From JAYZDB01 sp036338025 (GTDB taxonomy: Bacteria > Planctomycetota > UBA1135 > UBA2386): a stretch of DNA of 12,184 bases. This document shows, piece after piece, positions 5,996-12,184 of the stretch. The stretch lies in assembly GCA_036338025.1 (NCBI GenBank), contig JAYZDB010000219.1, forward strand, positions 1-12,184, in the 5' to 3' direction. Under the pieces are notes generated by a model, which saw only the letters and a list, made by a program, of their open reading frames with translations, had not been told where the DNA came from and did not search any database. A program made the position numbers and the translations under genes. Positions within the stretch are counted from its first letter, which is position 1, and each line of letters begins with the position of its first letter.

Positions 5996-7384
5996 TCAGT
6001 CCCGCGCCCGGTAGGCCCGGCGGCGCCAGCTGGACGAAAATCCCAGCTCCGTCCGGTACTTCGCCACGGTCCGTCGCGCCACCTTGATGTTGCGGGCCCG
6101 GAGCCGGTGGACGAGCTCGTCATCGGACAGGGGCGACGAAGCACCCTCATTGGCGATCAGATCACGGATGTGATCCTTGACGGCCATCCGCCCACTCGCC
6201 TCGGCACCCGTCGAGACACTGCGACGATCGCCATCGAAGAACTCCCGCAAACGAAAGACCCCGTGGTCGGTCTGCACGAACTTGCCAGCGATGGCCCGGC
6301 TCACTGTCGACGGATGCAGTCCAACCTGCTCCGCCACCTGACTCATGCACAGCGGCCGCACCGACAGGGGTCCGTGGACGAGGAAGTCGATCTGGTGACT
6401 CATGATCGCCAGGGTCACACGACCAAGGGTGACCTTACGCTGCTCGACCGCGTGGATCAGTTCGCGTGCCGACCGTAATTTGGTCCGGAGATAGCTGCGC
6501 GTCCGCCGGTCAACCCGACCATCGGCTGCCATCGACTCGTAGTCGGGTTGGATTCCGAGATCGGGCAACACCATGTCGTCGATCTCGATCTCGATCTCAC
6601 CCCGTAGCAGGCGCACCTTGACCTCCGGATGCACACAGTCCGCCTCGCCATCGACGGCAAAGTCCGCACCAGGACAGGGGTCGAGCTTCTTGATCCGCTG
6701 AACCAGGTCCCCCACCTCCTCGATCGGTCGTCCGAGGGCACGAGCAACCTCGGGGAGTTTGTTCTTGGCGAGCGCATCGATATGGACCGTCAACAGCGCA
6801 CGGATGTCGAGGAAGTCCGGGTCGTTGCCGGACACCTGCAGCAACATGGCGTCGACCGGCCCGCGCGCGCCGATCCCACGCGGTTCCAAGGACTGCAGAA
6901 TCTCAAGGCACTGATCGAGGGCCTCCTGATCGAGCAGTTCGAGAAGTTCTTCGTCAGACTCCGTCAGCAATCCGCGCTGGTCAAGCCGCTCAGCCAGGGA
7001 CGAAACCCCCCTGACGATTTCTGCTGGCAATTCCAACCAGGAGATCTGCTCCATCACGTGGCCTTCCAGCGTCGCATCGGGACCGGCCAGGTTGTTGAGA
7101 AACACCTGCTTGTTGTCCTCGCCGCCCTTCGCGGCAGGCCCGGCCAGGGATTGAAAGGACTCCCAGGACTCGGATGCGGCGCCCTGCGAATCACCAGGTC
7201 CGGAATCCGGAGCTTCGCCGGTCGCGGTCTCCGCAACCAAGGTCTCGTTCCCCTCGAGCTCGCGATCGATCAGCGACAACAGGTCCGCAGACGTCAACTG
7301 CAGGACCTCGATCGACTTCAGAAGGTTGGGCAGCAAGGCGAACCTCTGCTGCGTGCTGGTTGTCAATCCCGGTTGAAGGTCCAT
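5996..7384 (-). CDS. rpoN: RNA polymerase sigma-54 factor RpoN
   Basis: RpoN directs RNA polymerase to -24/-12 promoters and needs AAA+ enhancer-binding activators. All three regions are visible. Region I at the N-terminus is rich in Gln and Leu (TSTQQRFALLPNLLKSIEVLQL). An acidic, Gly and Ser-rich linker (about 50-95) precedes the core-binding domain. The DNA-binding half has a helix-turn-helix at about 348-372 (SQVAEQVGLHPSTVSRAIAG) and the RpoN box ARRTVAKYR at 436-444, near the C-terminus. I place the start at ATG 7384 (462 residues, MDLQPGL, family-like). An AGAGG touches the ATG, closer than ideal. The frame is open up to GTG 7489, but those 35 residues are Arg and Ala-rich and not family-like. 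It lies 150 bp after recR, with ptsN, HPr and hpf downstream. Confidence 0.95.
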   Translation of the reverse strand: MDLQPGLTTSTQQRFALLPNLLKSIEVLQLTSADLLSLIDRELEGNETLVAETATGEAPDSGPGDSQGAASESWESFQSLAGPAAKGGEDNKQVFLNNLAGPDATLEGHVMEQISWLELPAEIVRGVSSLAERLDQRGLLTESDEELLELLDQEALDQCLEILQSLEPRGIGARGPVDAMLLQVSGNDPDFLDIRALLTVHIDALAKNKLPEVARALGRPIEEVGDLVQRIKKLDPCPGADFAVDGEADCVHPEVKVRLLRGEIEIEIDDMVLPDLGIQPDYESMAADGRVDRRTRSYLRTKLRSARELIHAVEQRKVTLGRVTLAIMSHQIDFLVHGPLSVRPLCMSQVAEQVGLHPSTVSRAIAGKFVQTDHGVFRLREFFDGDRRSVSTGAEASGRMAVKDHIRDLIANEGASSPLSDDELVHRLRARNIKVARRTVAKYRTELGFSSSWRRRAYRARD

Positions 7385-7428
7385 CCTCTGATTGCGGCGC
7401 TGGCCGTACAGATTCTCGGCAGCCGGAC

Positions 7429-7445
7429 GGCCTCGACTTGAGGCC
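7429..7445 (-). other. Hairpin in the recR-rpoN gap
   Basis: GGCCTC and GAGGCC arms (6 bp) enclose a 5-nt loop, 45 bp before the rpoN start and flanked by further GC-rich partial repeats. It lacks a T-run on the minus strand. It may be a weak attenuator or processing site separating dnaX-ybaB-recR from rpoN mRNA. Confidence 0.25.
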
Positions 7446-7534
7446 GGCGAGCGCCTTGCGGATGGCTTTGCATAGGCCAGGCGGCGCACTCAGGACGCAG
7501 ACACGAGGTCTTCCAAGCCCAGCCGGCGGGGCGA

Positions 7535-8131
7535 TTACGGCAGGCGCCGCCTGCCCTCGATGGCGTCGGACAGGATGCTCTGTGAGACCTGGGTTATGTG
7601 GGCACCGGCGGGCATCCCACGTGCGATTCGTGTGACCTTGACCCCGTGGCTCGCCAGGCGTTCGGCGATGGTACGCGCAGTGGCCTCACCCTCCAGGTCA
7701 GGATTGGTCGCCAGACAAACCTCTTCGATCTCGCCGTCGGCCAAGCGCGCGATCAGCGGTTCGATGGTCAGATCAGCGATACCGATGCCTTCCAAACTGG
7801 ACAGCCGACCCTGCAACACGTGGAACAGACCCCGGTATTCAGCCTCTTCGAAAGACGCGACGTCTCGTGGGTCCTCTACCACCAGCACGATCGAACGGGT
7901 GCGGTCGCCGTCCTCGCAAATCGCACAAGGGTCCGACTCGTCCAGGTTGAAGCAGATCGAGCAGACCCGCGTGGACTCGCGGGCAACCTTGATCGCCTCG
8001 GCCAACTCGAAAGCCTGACGCGGATCCGAACGCAGGAGATGGTAGGTAAGCCGCTCCGATGTCTTCGGGCCGATGCCCGGCAACCTTGCGAAGCACTCCT
8101 TCAACTTGTCTACCACCGTCGATCGCGCCAC
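7535..8131 (-). CDS. recR: Recombination mediator protein RecR
   Basis: RecR with RecF/RecO loads RecA onto SSB-coated gaps; rings of RecR clamp DNA. The 198-residue length is normal. Seen in order: a helix-hairpin-helix LPGIGPKTSERLTYHLL (17-33), a C4 zinc finger with Cys57, Cys60, Cys69 and Cys72, and a Toprim domain from about 80 with ATNPDLEGEATA (141-152) and KVTRIARGMPAG. The usual G-G-x-L-E-Y/M motif after RARG-P-G is replaced by GAHITQVSQ, which removes the conserved Glu (see findings). The start is GTG 8131 with AGGAGG 5 nt upstream, 22 nt after ybaB, so it is co-transcribed with dnaX and ybaB as in many bacteria. Confidence 0.95.
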   Translation of the reverse strand: MARSTVVDKLKECFARLPGIGPKTSERLTYHLLRSDPRQAFELAEAIKVARESTRVCSICFNLDESDPCAICEDGDRTRSIVLVVEDPRDVASFEEAEYRGLFHVLQGRLSSLEGIGIADLTIEPLIARLADGEIEEVCLATNPDLEGEATARTIAERLASHGVKVTRIARGMPAGAHITQVSQSILSDAIEGRRRLP

Positions 8132-8136
8132 TTCGA

Positions 8137-8142
8137 CCTCCT
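8137..8142 (-). promoter_or_regulatory. Ribosome binding site of recR
   Basis: A consensus AGGAGG lies 5 nt before GTG 8131 and fixes the non-ATG start of recR. Confidence 0.75.
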
Positions 8143-8153
8143 GATCCGCCAGG

Positions 8154-8480
8154 TTAGAAGCCCATGCCCGGCAGGTTCAAACCGCCGGTGACCTTACCCA
8201 TCTCGCCATCCTTGAGTTCCTTGGCAGCCTGGAACGCCTGGCGAACGGCAGTCAGGACGAGGTCCTCGAGTCCCTCGACATCCTCGGGGTCGACGGCCTC
8301 TGCCTGGATCTTCACGCCCTGCACTTCCTGCATGCCGTTGACGTAGACCTTGACCACACCGCCTCCCGAAGAACCCTCGACAATCCGCTCTTGCAGACCG
8401 CTCTCGGCGTCCTTCATCTTCTTTTGCATGATCTGGGCCTGCTTGAGCAGACTACTCATGTCTCCGAATCCTGCGGCCAT
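8154..8480 (-). CDS. ybaB: Nucleoid-associated protein, YbaB/EbfC family
   Basis: The 108-residue DNA-binding protein forms tweezer-like dimers and is nearly always encoded between dnaX and recR. Family marks: N-terminal helix MSSLLKQAQIMQKKMKDAE, then GGGVVKVYVNGMQEVQGVKI, AVDPEDVEGLEDLVLTAVRQAF and a Gly-rich end GGLNLPGMGF. ATG 8480 has AGGAG 7 nt upstream. The frame is open to 8711, but those 77 extra residues lie antisense-like within dnaX coding sequence and are rejected. It sits 40 nt after the dnaX stop and 22 nt before recR, in one operon. Confidence 0.95.
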   Translation of the reverse strand: MAAGFGDMSSLLKQAQIMQKKMKDAESGLQERIVEGSSGGGVVKVYVNGMQEVQGVKIQAEAVDPEDVEGLEDLVLTAVRQAFQAAKELKDGEMGKVTGGLNLPGMGF

Positions 8481-8487
8481 CTCGAGA

Positions 8488-8492
8488 CTCCT
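8488..8492 (-). promoter_or_regulatory. Ribosome binding site deciding the ybaB start
   Basis: AGGAG lies 7 nt before ATG 8480. It supports the 108-residue YbaB rather than the longer open frame. Confidence 0.7.
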
Positions 8493-8520
8493 ATAGTGTT
8501 GCTGGTCTTGTGCGTTGAAG

Positions 8521-10182
8521 TTATCTAGCGGATCCGTCTGGCTCGCCGTCCGATTCCGACCCGACATTGACGATCTTGCCACCAAATCGCTCCAGTACCT
8601 TACGCACCCCCGGGTCCGGCTCAACCTGGCTGCTGACTTTGCTGGGGGCAACGGGTTCCGGCACAGCCCCGGCGGGCCTGCCGAACGAGATCGAAAGTTC
8701 GATCGGGGCACCGTGCACCGCCTCGATCATCTTCTGGAGTTCACGCTGCACGCCATCGGATTCCAGACGGTCGCGGTGCAACTTGCGGTCGGTCTGCAAC
8801 TCGACTTCGACGACGCCAGCCTGGTCTACATCGCGGATCGCGCACAGCTCCAAGGTCCGCAGCAGCAGACCCCTGTGTTCGGCGCAGTGGGCCAACAACC
8901 TCGATTGTAGGCTGCCAGAAACGTTCGCGGGCCCTGCGCTGGCAGCCGCCGCAGAGCCCGACCCCTGCGGCCCTCCCGGCGGTCCCTCCGCTGGCGCTGG
9001 GCTCGCCAATGCCCCGCCACGGACCTGCTCCAGCAACTCAGCAAGCTGCGGCAAACGACCAGCCTCGGCCATCCGAAGCAGACTGATTTCCAGTACGAGC
9101 CGGCGATCATCGACCCGCCGGAGCCGTTCGCGGCCGAGCAAACCGGCCTGCACCATCGCGTCCAGACGCGCCGTGTCGGCGCCCTCGGCGAGAGCCAGGA
9201 GCCGTTCGCGCAGGCTACCGGCGTACGGCACCAGCGAAGTGTCGGGTCCATCGATCTTGAACAACAGGACGGCCCGCAAGACCCGCAGGATCTCACCGAG
9301 CACCTCGCGCTCGTCGACCCCGGTGCTGACCAGGCTCTCGACGAAGTGCAAGGACTCCTTGGCTGATCCCGCCAGGAGATGCTCGACCATCTCACATACC
9401 TCGTCCAGACCGGTCTTGTGCACGATCCGTCGGTAGTCCTCGAGGCCAAACGAATCCCCCATCTCCTGGGCAACCGGCAAGATGCGCTCGAGGGCCGTCT
9501 CCGAGTCTCGCATGCCGCCGACCGCGGCCTGTGCAATCTCCACCAGCACCTCGTCCGGGATCTTGACGCCCTCGTCCTCAACGATGCGGCGCAGGCGCTC
9601 CTTGATGGCGTCCTCCTCCACCCGCTGGAACAACAACACCTGGCACCTCGACCGGATGGTGTCAGGGATCTTCTCCAGTTCGGTCGTAGCGAGGATGAAC
9701 ACCACCCCTGGAGGCGGTTCCTCGAGGGTCTTGAGGAAGGCATTGAAGGCCGCCCGGGTGATCATGTGCGCTTCGTCAAGGATGTAGACCTTGTAACGCG
9801 ACCCCATGGAGGCCACCCCCACGCGTTCGCGAAGCTCGCGCACGTCGTCGACGCGGTTGTGCGACGCCGCATCGATCTCATAGATGTCCGGATTGCTACC
9901 GTTCAGGATCGAGCTGCACGCCGGGCACTCGCCACATGGCTGGCTCGAAACTCCGACCTCGCAGTTGAGGCAGCGGGCCAGGATGCGCGCCAAGGTCGTC
10001 TTGCCGACCCCCCGGCTGCCAGCGAACAAGAACGCGTGGGGCACCCGACCAGAGGTCAAGGCAGTCGCCAAGGACTGGAGAATGGGTGCCTGACCGACCA
10101 ACTCGTTGAAAGTTGTCGGACGGAAGCGACGCGCTACCACCTGGTAGTTGCTGGTGTTTCGAGCTTTGTCGCCAGTCGCCAT
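8521..10182 (-). CDS. dnaX: DNA polymerase III tau/gamma subunit DnaX
   Basis: DnaX is the ATPase of the clamp-loader complex that opens and loads the beta clamp and organises the replisome. Domain I has YQVVARRFRP at the start, Walker A GSRGVGKT (55-62), the zinc module Cys74, Cys83, Cys86 and Cys89, Walker B VYILDEAHM (132-140), sensor-1 FILATTELEKIPDTI and the SRC motif (IRSRCQ, 176-181). Domain III follows, then a Pro, Gly and Ala-rich linker (ASPAPAEGPPGGPQG) and a C-terminal domain with IELSISFG. Length is 553 residues. ATG 10182 is the start that best fits the family; it has no Shine-Dalgarno. The frame extends to 10242, but that part overlaps the SRP RNA gene. I saw no A-rich slippery site, so a separate gamma form by frameshifting is not supported. 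Confidence 0.95.
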   Translation of the reverse strand: MATGDKARNTSNYQVVARRFRPTTFNELVGQAPILQSLATALTSGRVPHAFLFAGSRGVGKTTLARILARCLNCEVGVSSQPCGECPACSSILNGSNPDIYEIDAASHNRVDDVRELRERVGVASMGSRYKVYILDEAHMITRAAFNAFLKTLEEPPPGVVFILATTELEKIPDTIRSRCQVLLFQRVEEDAIKERLRRIVEDEGVKIPDEVLVEIAQAAVGGMRDSETALERILPVAQEMGDSFGLEDYRRIVHKTGLDEVCEMVEHLLAGSAKESLHFVESLVSTGVDEREVLGEILRVLRAVLLFKIDGPDTSLVPYAGSLRERLLALAEGADTARLDAMVQAGLLGRERLRRVDDRRLVLEISLLRMAEAGRLPQLAELLEQVRGGALASPAPAEGPPGGPQGSGSAAAASAGPANVSGSLQSRLLAHCAEHRGLLLRTLELCAIRDVDQAGVVEVELQTDRKLHRDRLESDGVQRELQKMIEAVHGAPIELSISFGRPAGAVPEPVAPSKVSSQVEPDPGVRKVLERFGGKIVNVGSESDGEPDGSAR

Positions 10183-10218
10183 GGGAATCGGTTGAATCGG
10201 AAGAGGTCCGCCCCCGCG

Positions 10219-10355
10219 GCGGTTTGCAGAGGTGTAGACCAACAGGCACTCCGGGCACAGGAAGCTGCATGCTTATGGCTGCTCCGTTCCCGGCCTGACC
10301 AGGTTCGCACCGCCGCCTTGCTCGGGACCCGATGATCTACACCTCGACAAACCGC
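10219..10355 (-). ncRNA. ffs: Signal recognition particle RNA, small bacterial type (4.5S)
   Basis: The hallmark helix 8 is intact: GGTCAGG-CCG-GGAA-CGG-AGCAGCC, with the GGAA tetraloop and the asymmetric/symmetric loops that bind the Ffh M domain. The two ends pair over a long distance: GCGGTTTG...GAGGTGTAGA at the 5' side and TCTACACCTC...CAAACCGC at the 3' side. This gives a single rod of about 137 nt with no Alu domain, longer than the 114-nt E. coli RNA. The RNA works with Ffh and FtsY in co-translational targeting of membrane proteins. It lies 22 nt after a tRNA-Ser gene and 36 nt before dnaX, the conserved ffs-dnaX linkage. Ends are set by the base pairing and may be off by a few nucleotides. 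Confidence 0.93.
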
Positions 10356-10370
10356 TCTGGTGCAGAGACG

Positions 10371-10468
<98 letters not shown>

Positions 10469-10622
10469 ACACATGCCGCACATTGCGGCCAAGACCTGCC
10501 CCCGGGTGGGCCTGAGGCGGGTCACAAGTTCTGAGAGAACAGTGCGGACTGCCGGAGGGTCGAAACCCTGCCAGGCAAACCGGCTCGAGATTCTAGCCGA
10601 TGCCAGGCCTATCGACGAGAAA
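10469..10622 (-). other. Spacer between the two tRNA-Ser genes, with hairpins
   Basis: No gene is seen here. On the minus strand there are several small stems: AGGGT-TTCG-ACCCT (10556-10569), GTTCT-CTC-AGAAC (10528-10540) and GCCGCA-ATG-TGCGGC (10475-10489). The last ends 6 nt before the tRNA-Ser(GGA) 5' end and may aid 5' processing. A TAGAAT box near 10590 lacks a good -35 partner. Reading through the tRNA genes in frame gives only the familiar spurious peptides such as GGVTEWLK. Confidence 0.4.
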
Positions 10623-10712
10623 TGGCGGAGAGAGGGGGATTCGAACCCCCGGTAGCCTCTCGACTACACTGGTTTTCGAAACCAGCCCATTCAGCCACTC
10701 TGGCACCTCTCC
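10623..10712 (-). tRNA. tRNA-Ser (anticodon CGA)
   Basis: This 90-nt class II tRNA reads UCG codons. The anticodon stem CTGGT/ACCAG encloses TTCGAAA, giving anticodon CGA. Acceptor arms GGAGAGG and TCTCTCC pair; the long variable arm contains GTCGAGAGGC and the T-arm is GGGGGTTCGAATCCCCC. Discriminator G and CCA are encoded. It lies 56 bp after the tadA stop on the same strand, so it is probably transcribed from the tadA promoter or one inside the 3' end of tadA. Confidence 0.97.
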
Positions 10713-10768
10713 AATAGACGACAGACCAATCGGCAAGGAAGGGATTCTGGCCAGGGTCGAAGCCGTTT

Positions 10769-11245
10769 TCAACGCAGCCTTTGGAAGAACTCGCGCAGGA
10801 GAGCGGCGCTGTCCTCCGCCATCATCCCGGGCTCGACCTCGCAGCGGTGGTTCAATCGGCCATCCTGGGGCAGGTTCGCCAAAGAACCGCAGGCACCGAA
10901 CTTGGGATCCCGTGCAGCGTAGACAAGCCGCCGGACCCGGGCGTGGAGCAGGGCCCCGGTGCACATGAAGCAGGGTTCCAGGGAGCAGTACAGGGTGGCC
11001 TCGGGGAGGCGCCCGACCCCGACGGCCTCGAACGCCTCTGCCAGCGCCAGGAACTCCGCGTGAGCCAGGGGCGTGCCGCGCTCCCGGGTCCGATTCCGCC
11101 CCTCGCCGAGCACCCGGCCGCCCTGCACCACCACCGCCCCCACCGGGACCTCATCGGCGTCGGCAGCCTGCTGGGCGAGCTCCAGGCACCTGGACATGTA
11201 CTTCTCGTCCTCACAGGCTTGCTCATCCTTGATCGCTGCGGCCAT
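10769..11245 (-). CDS. tadA: tRNA-specific adenosine deaminase TadA (A34 to I34)
   Basis: TadA deaminates A34 of tRNA-Arg(ACG) to inosine. The zinc and proton-shuttle motifs are complete: HAE at residues 62-64 (His62, Glu64) and PCFMC at 91-95 (Cys92, Cys95), followed by GALLHARVRRLVYAARDPKFGACGS, which is TadA-typical and separates it from guanine or cytosine deaminases. VGAVVV (35-40) is also conserved. Length is 158 residues. ATG 11245 has only a weak AGAAG 7-8 nt upstream. It is divergent from the carbamoyltransferase gene across 51 bp. The neighbourhood tadA, SRP RNA, dnaX, ybaB, recR is also known in Firmicutes such as Bacillus, so this is old synteny. Confidence 0.95.
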   Translation of the reverse strand: MAAAIKDEQACEDEKYMSRCLELAQQAADADEVPVGAVVVQGGRVLGEGRNRTRERGTPLAHAEFLALAEAFEAVGVGRLPEATLYCSLEPCFMCTGALLHARVRRLVYAARDPKFGACGSLANLPQDGRLNHRCEVEPGMMAEDSAALLREFFQRLR

Positions 11246-11296
11246 GGTGTTCTTCTATCATCCTTTGGTTCCAAGACCCACGATAGGACCGACCCA
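11246..11296. promoter_or_regulatory. Short divergent intergenic region tadA / carbamoyltransferase
   Basis: These 51 bp must hold 5' signals for both genes unless promoters lie inside the coding regions. A TATCAT box (11256-11261, plus strand) is -10-like, but no good -35 lies 16-18 bp before it. I saw no ARG-box-like palindrome. Confidence 0.3.
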
Positions 11297-12184
11297 TTGA
11301 GCAAGCGCAATCTCTTGTCCCCCTCCGACTTCTCCCACGACGAGTTGGAGGACCTCTTGGAACTCGCGACTCAGGTCAAGGACTCGGACACCGGCCAGGT
11401 GTTGGCAGGCCGAACCCTGGGCATGTTGTTCTTCGACCCGAGCCTGCGAACCCGGGTCTCGTTCGACGTTGCGATGACGCAACTCGGCGGCCACTGCATC
11501 CAGATCGACGCCGACCGGGAGATCTACGACCTCGAGCCCAAGGAACAGGTGGTGATGGATGGTGTCGCCGAAGAACACGTCAAGGACGCGGCACGCACCC
11601 TGTCGCGCTACGTCGACGTGCTCGGGGTACGCCAGATCAGCCGGACAGGTGACTGGCAGCGCGACCGGCAAGACCTCCTCCTGCGGAGCTACGCCGAGCA
11701 TGCATCAGTGCCGGTAATCAACCTGGAGTCGATGCAACAACACCCCTGCCAGGCCTTCGCCGATGTGATGACCATCAGGGAAAAGCTCGTCAACGCCCAG
11801 AACCGCAAACTGACAATCGCCTGGTCCAACCATCCCGAACCAAAGAGCCTGGGAGTCGCGCACTCGACCGCAATCTCGGCGGCCATGGTCGGGATGGATG
11901 TCACGATCGCCTACCCACTCGGTTTCGAGTTGGACAATGAAGTGCTGGAAGAGGTACGGGCACACGCGGACAAATCCGGTGGCAGCCTGTCGCTTGTGAA
12001 CGACCTGCAATCAGGGGTCAAGAATTGCGACGTCCTCTACGCACGGTCCTGGGCTTCCCACAAGTACTGGGATGACTCGGAGCGGGAAGCCCAGGTCAAA
12101 CGGTCCCTGCAATCCTGGCGCATCGACAAAGAACTCATGCAACAGACCAACAACGCACTGTTCATGCACTCCTTGCCGGTACGG
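11297..12184 (+). CDS. N-acetylornithine-type carbamoyltransferase (partial, right edge)
   Basis: This cytoplasmic transcarbamylase of arginine biosynthesis is cut by the window end after 296 codons. The start is TTG 11297 with AGGA 8 nt upstream. The carbamoyl-phosphate loop PSLRTR (48-53) replaces the STRTR of ordinary OTCases, as in acetyl- and succinylornithine enzymes. VMDGVAEEHVKDAARTLSRY matches the Xanthomonas acetylornithine enzyme. Glu92 sits where that enzyme has Glu92 and the Bacteroides succinylornithine enzyme has a Pro, which favours N-acetyl-L-ornithine as substrate. HPCQ and GMDVTIAYP are also conserved. Oddities: HSLPVR instead of HCLP-R at the end of the window, YARSW instead of YAKSW, and Tyr77 where the acetylornithine enzyme has Trp. 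argF' would be the usual name if confirmed. Family comparisons are from memory. Confidence 0.85.
   Translation, partial: MSKRNLLSPSDFSHDELEDLLELATQVKDSDTGQVLAGRTLGMLFFDPSLRTRVSFDVAMTQLGGHCIQIDADREIYDLEPKEQVVMDGVAEEHVKDAARTLSRYVDVLGVRQISRTGDWQRDRQDLLLRSYAEHASVPVINLESMQQHPCQAFADVMTIREKLVNAQNRKLTIAWSNHPEPKSLGVAHSTAISAAMVGMDVTIAYPLGFELDNEVLEEVRAHADKSGGSLSLVNDLQSGVKNCDVLYARSWASHKYWDDSEREAQVKRSLQSWRIDKELMQQTNNALFMHSLPVR

Noticed and set aside
8481..8711. 77-residue N-terminal extension of YbaB
   Set aside because: It overlaps dnaX in another frame, and ATG 8480 has a proper AGGAG site and the family-typical N-terminus.
8521..10182. Programmed frameshift in dnaX producing a gamma subunit
   Set aside because: No A-rich or T-rich slippery heptamer was seen in the region after domain III.
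10183..10242. N-terminal extension of DnaX
   Set aside because: It would overlap the 3' strand of the SRP RNA, and the extra residues do not resemble DnaX.
10556..10569. Remnant tRNA T-arm between the two tRNA genes
   Set aside because: The stem AGGGT/ACCCT closes a 4-nt TTCG loop rather than the 7-nt T-loop, and no other tRNA arms surround it.
11297..12184. Ordinary ornithine or N-succinylornithine carbamoyltransferase
   Set aside because: The STRTR loop of ornithine enzymes is replaced by PSLRTR, and the position that is Pro in the succinylornithine enzyme is Glu92 here, which favours the acetylornithine type.

Overview
The window is chromosomal DNA from a high-GC (about 60%) Gram-negative bacterium. 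It is gene-dense and carries housekeeping genes, with no mobile element, phage, CRISPR or plasmid signal. The combination of PilM/PilN/PilO proteins, a sigma-54 cluster, an HPr with both phosphorylation sites and an N-acetylornithine-type carbamoyltransferase suggests a deep-branching lineage such as Planctomycetota. That placement is a guess from gene content and protein style, not something the sequence proves.

Everything from about 11245 down to 357 lies on the minus strand and is described here in transcription order. Block 1 (11245-7535) is tadA, tRNA-Ser(CGA), tRNA-Ser(GGA), SRP RNA (ffs), dnaX, ybaB/ebfC and recR. This is a widely conserved translation, secretion and replication/repair neighbourhood. 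Block 2 (7384-3671) is rpoN, truA, hpf, ptsN and ptsH, a version of the classic rpoN-hpf-ptsN-HPr regulatory cluster with truA inserted and no rapZ. Block 3 (3458-357) is pilM, pilN and a long pilO-like gene whose C-terminus resembles PilP, so one gene may encode a PilO-PilP fusion. These proteins would form the cytoplasmic and inner-membrane alignment platform of a type IV pilus or a related secretion machine. The last 356 bases (1-356) hold no convincing gene, and no secretin gene (pilQ) follows within the window.

The only plus-strand gene starts at 11297, divergent from tadA across 51 bp, and runs off the right edge. It encodes an N-acetylornithine-type carbamoyltransferase (arginine biosynthesis) with unusual residues in otherwise conserved active-site motifs.

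Gene spacing is mostly tight and several strong Shine-Dalgarno sites fix the starts. The more open gaps are 3459-3670 (ptsH to pilM, with competing inverted repeats), 4973-5130 (truA to hpf, with a 17-bp palindrome), 7385-7534 (recR to rpoN) and 10469-10622 (between the tRNAs). I found no clearly new defence or mobile system. The points most worth checking are the PilO-PilP fusion, the variant carbamoyltransferase, the tRNA-Ser/SRP RNA/dnaX co-transcript layout and the ptsH-pilM leader.
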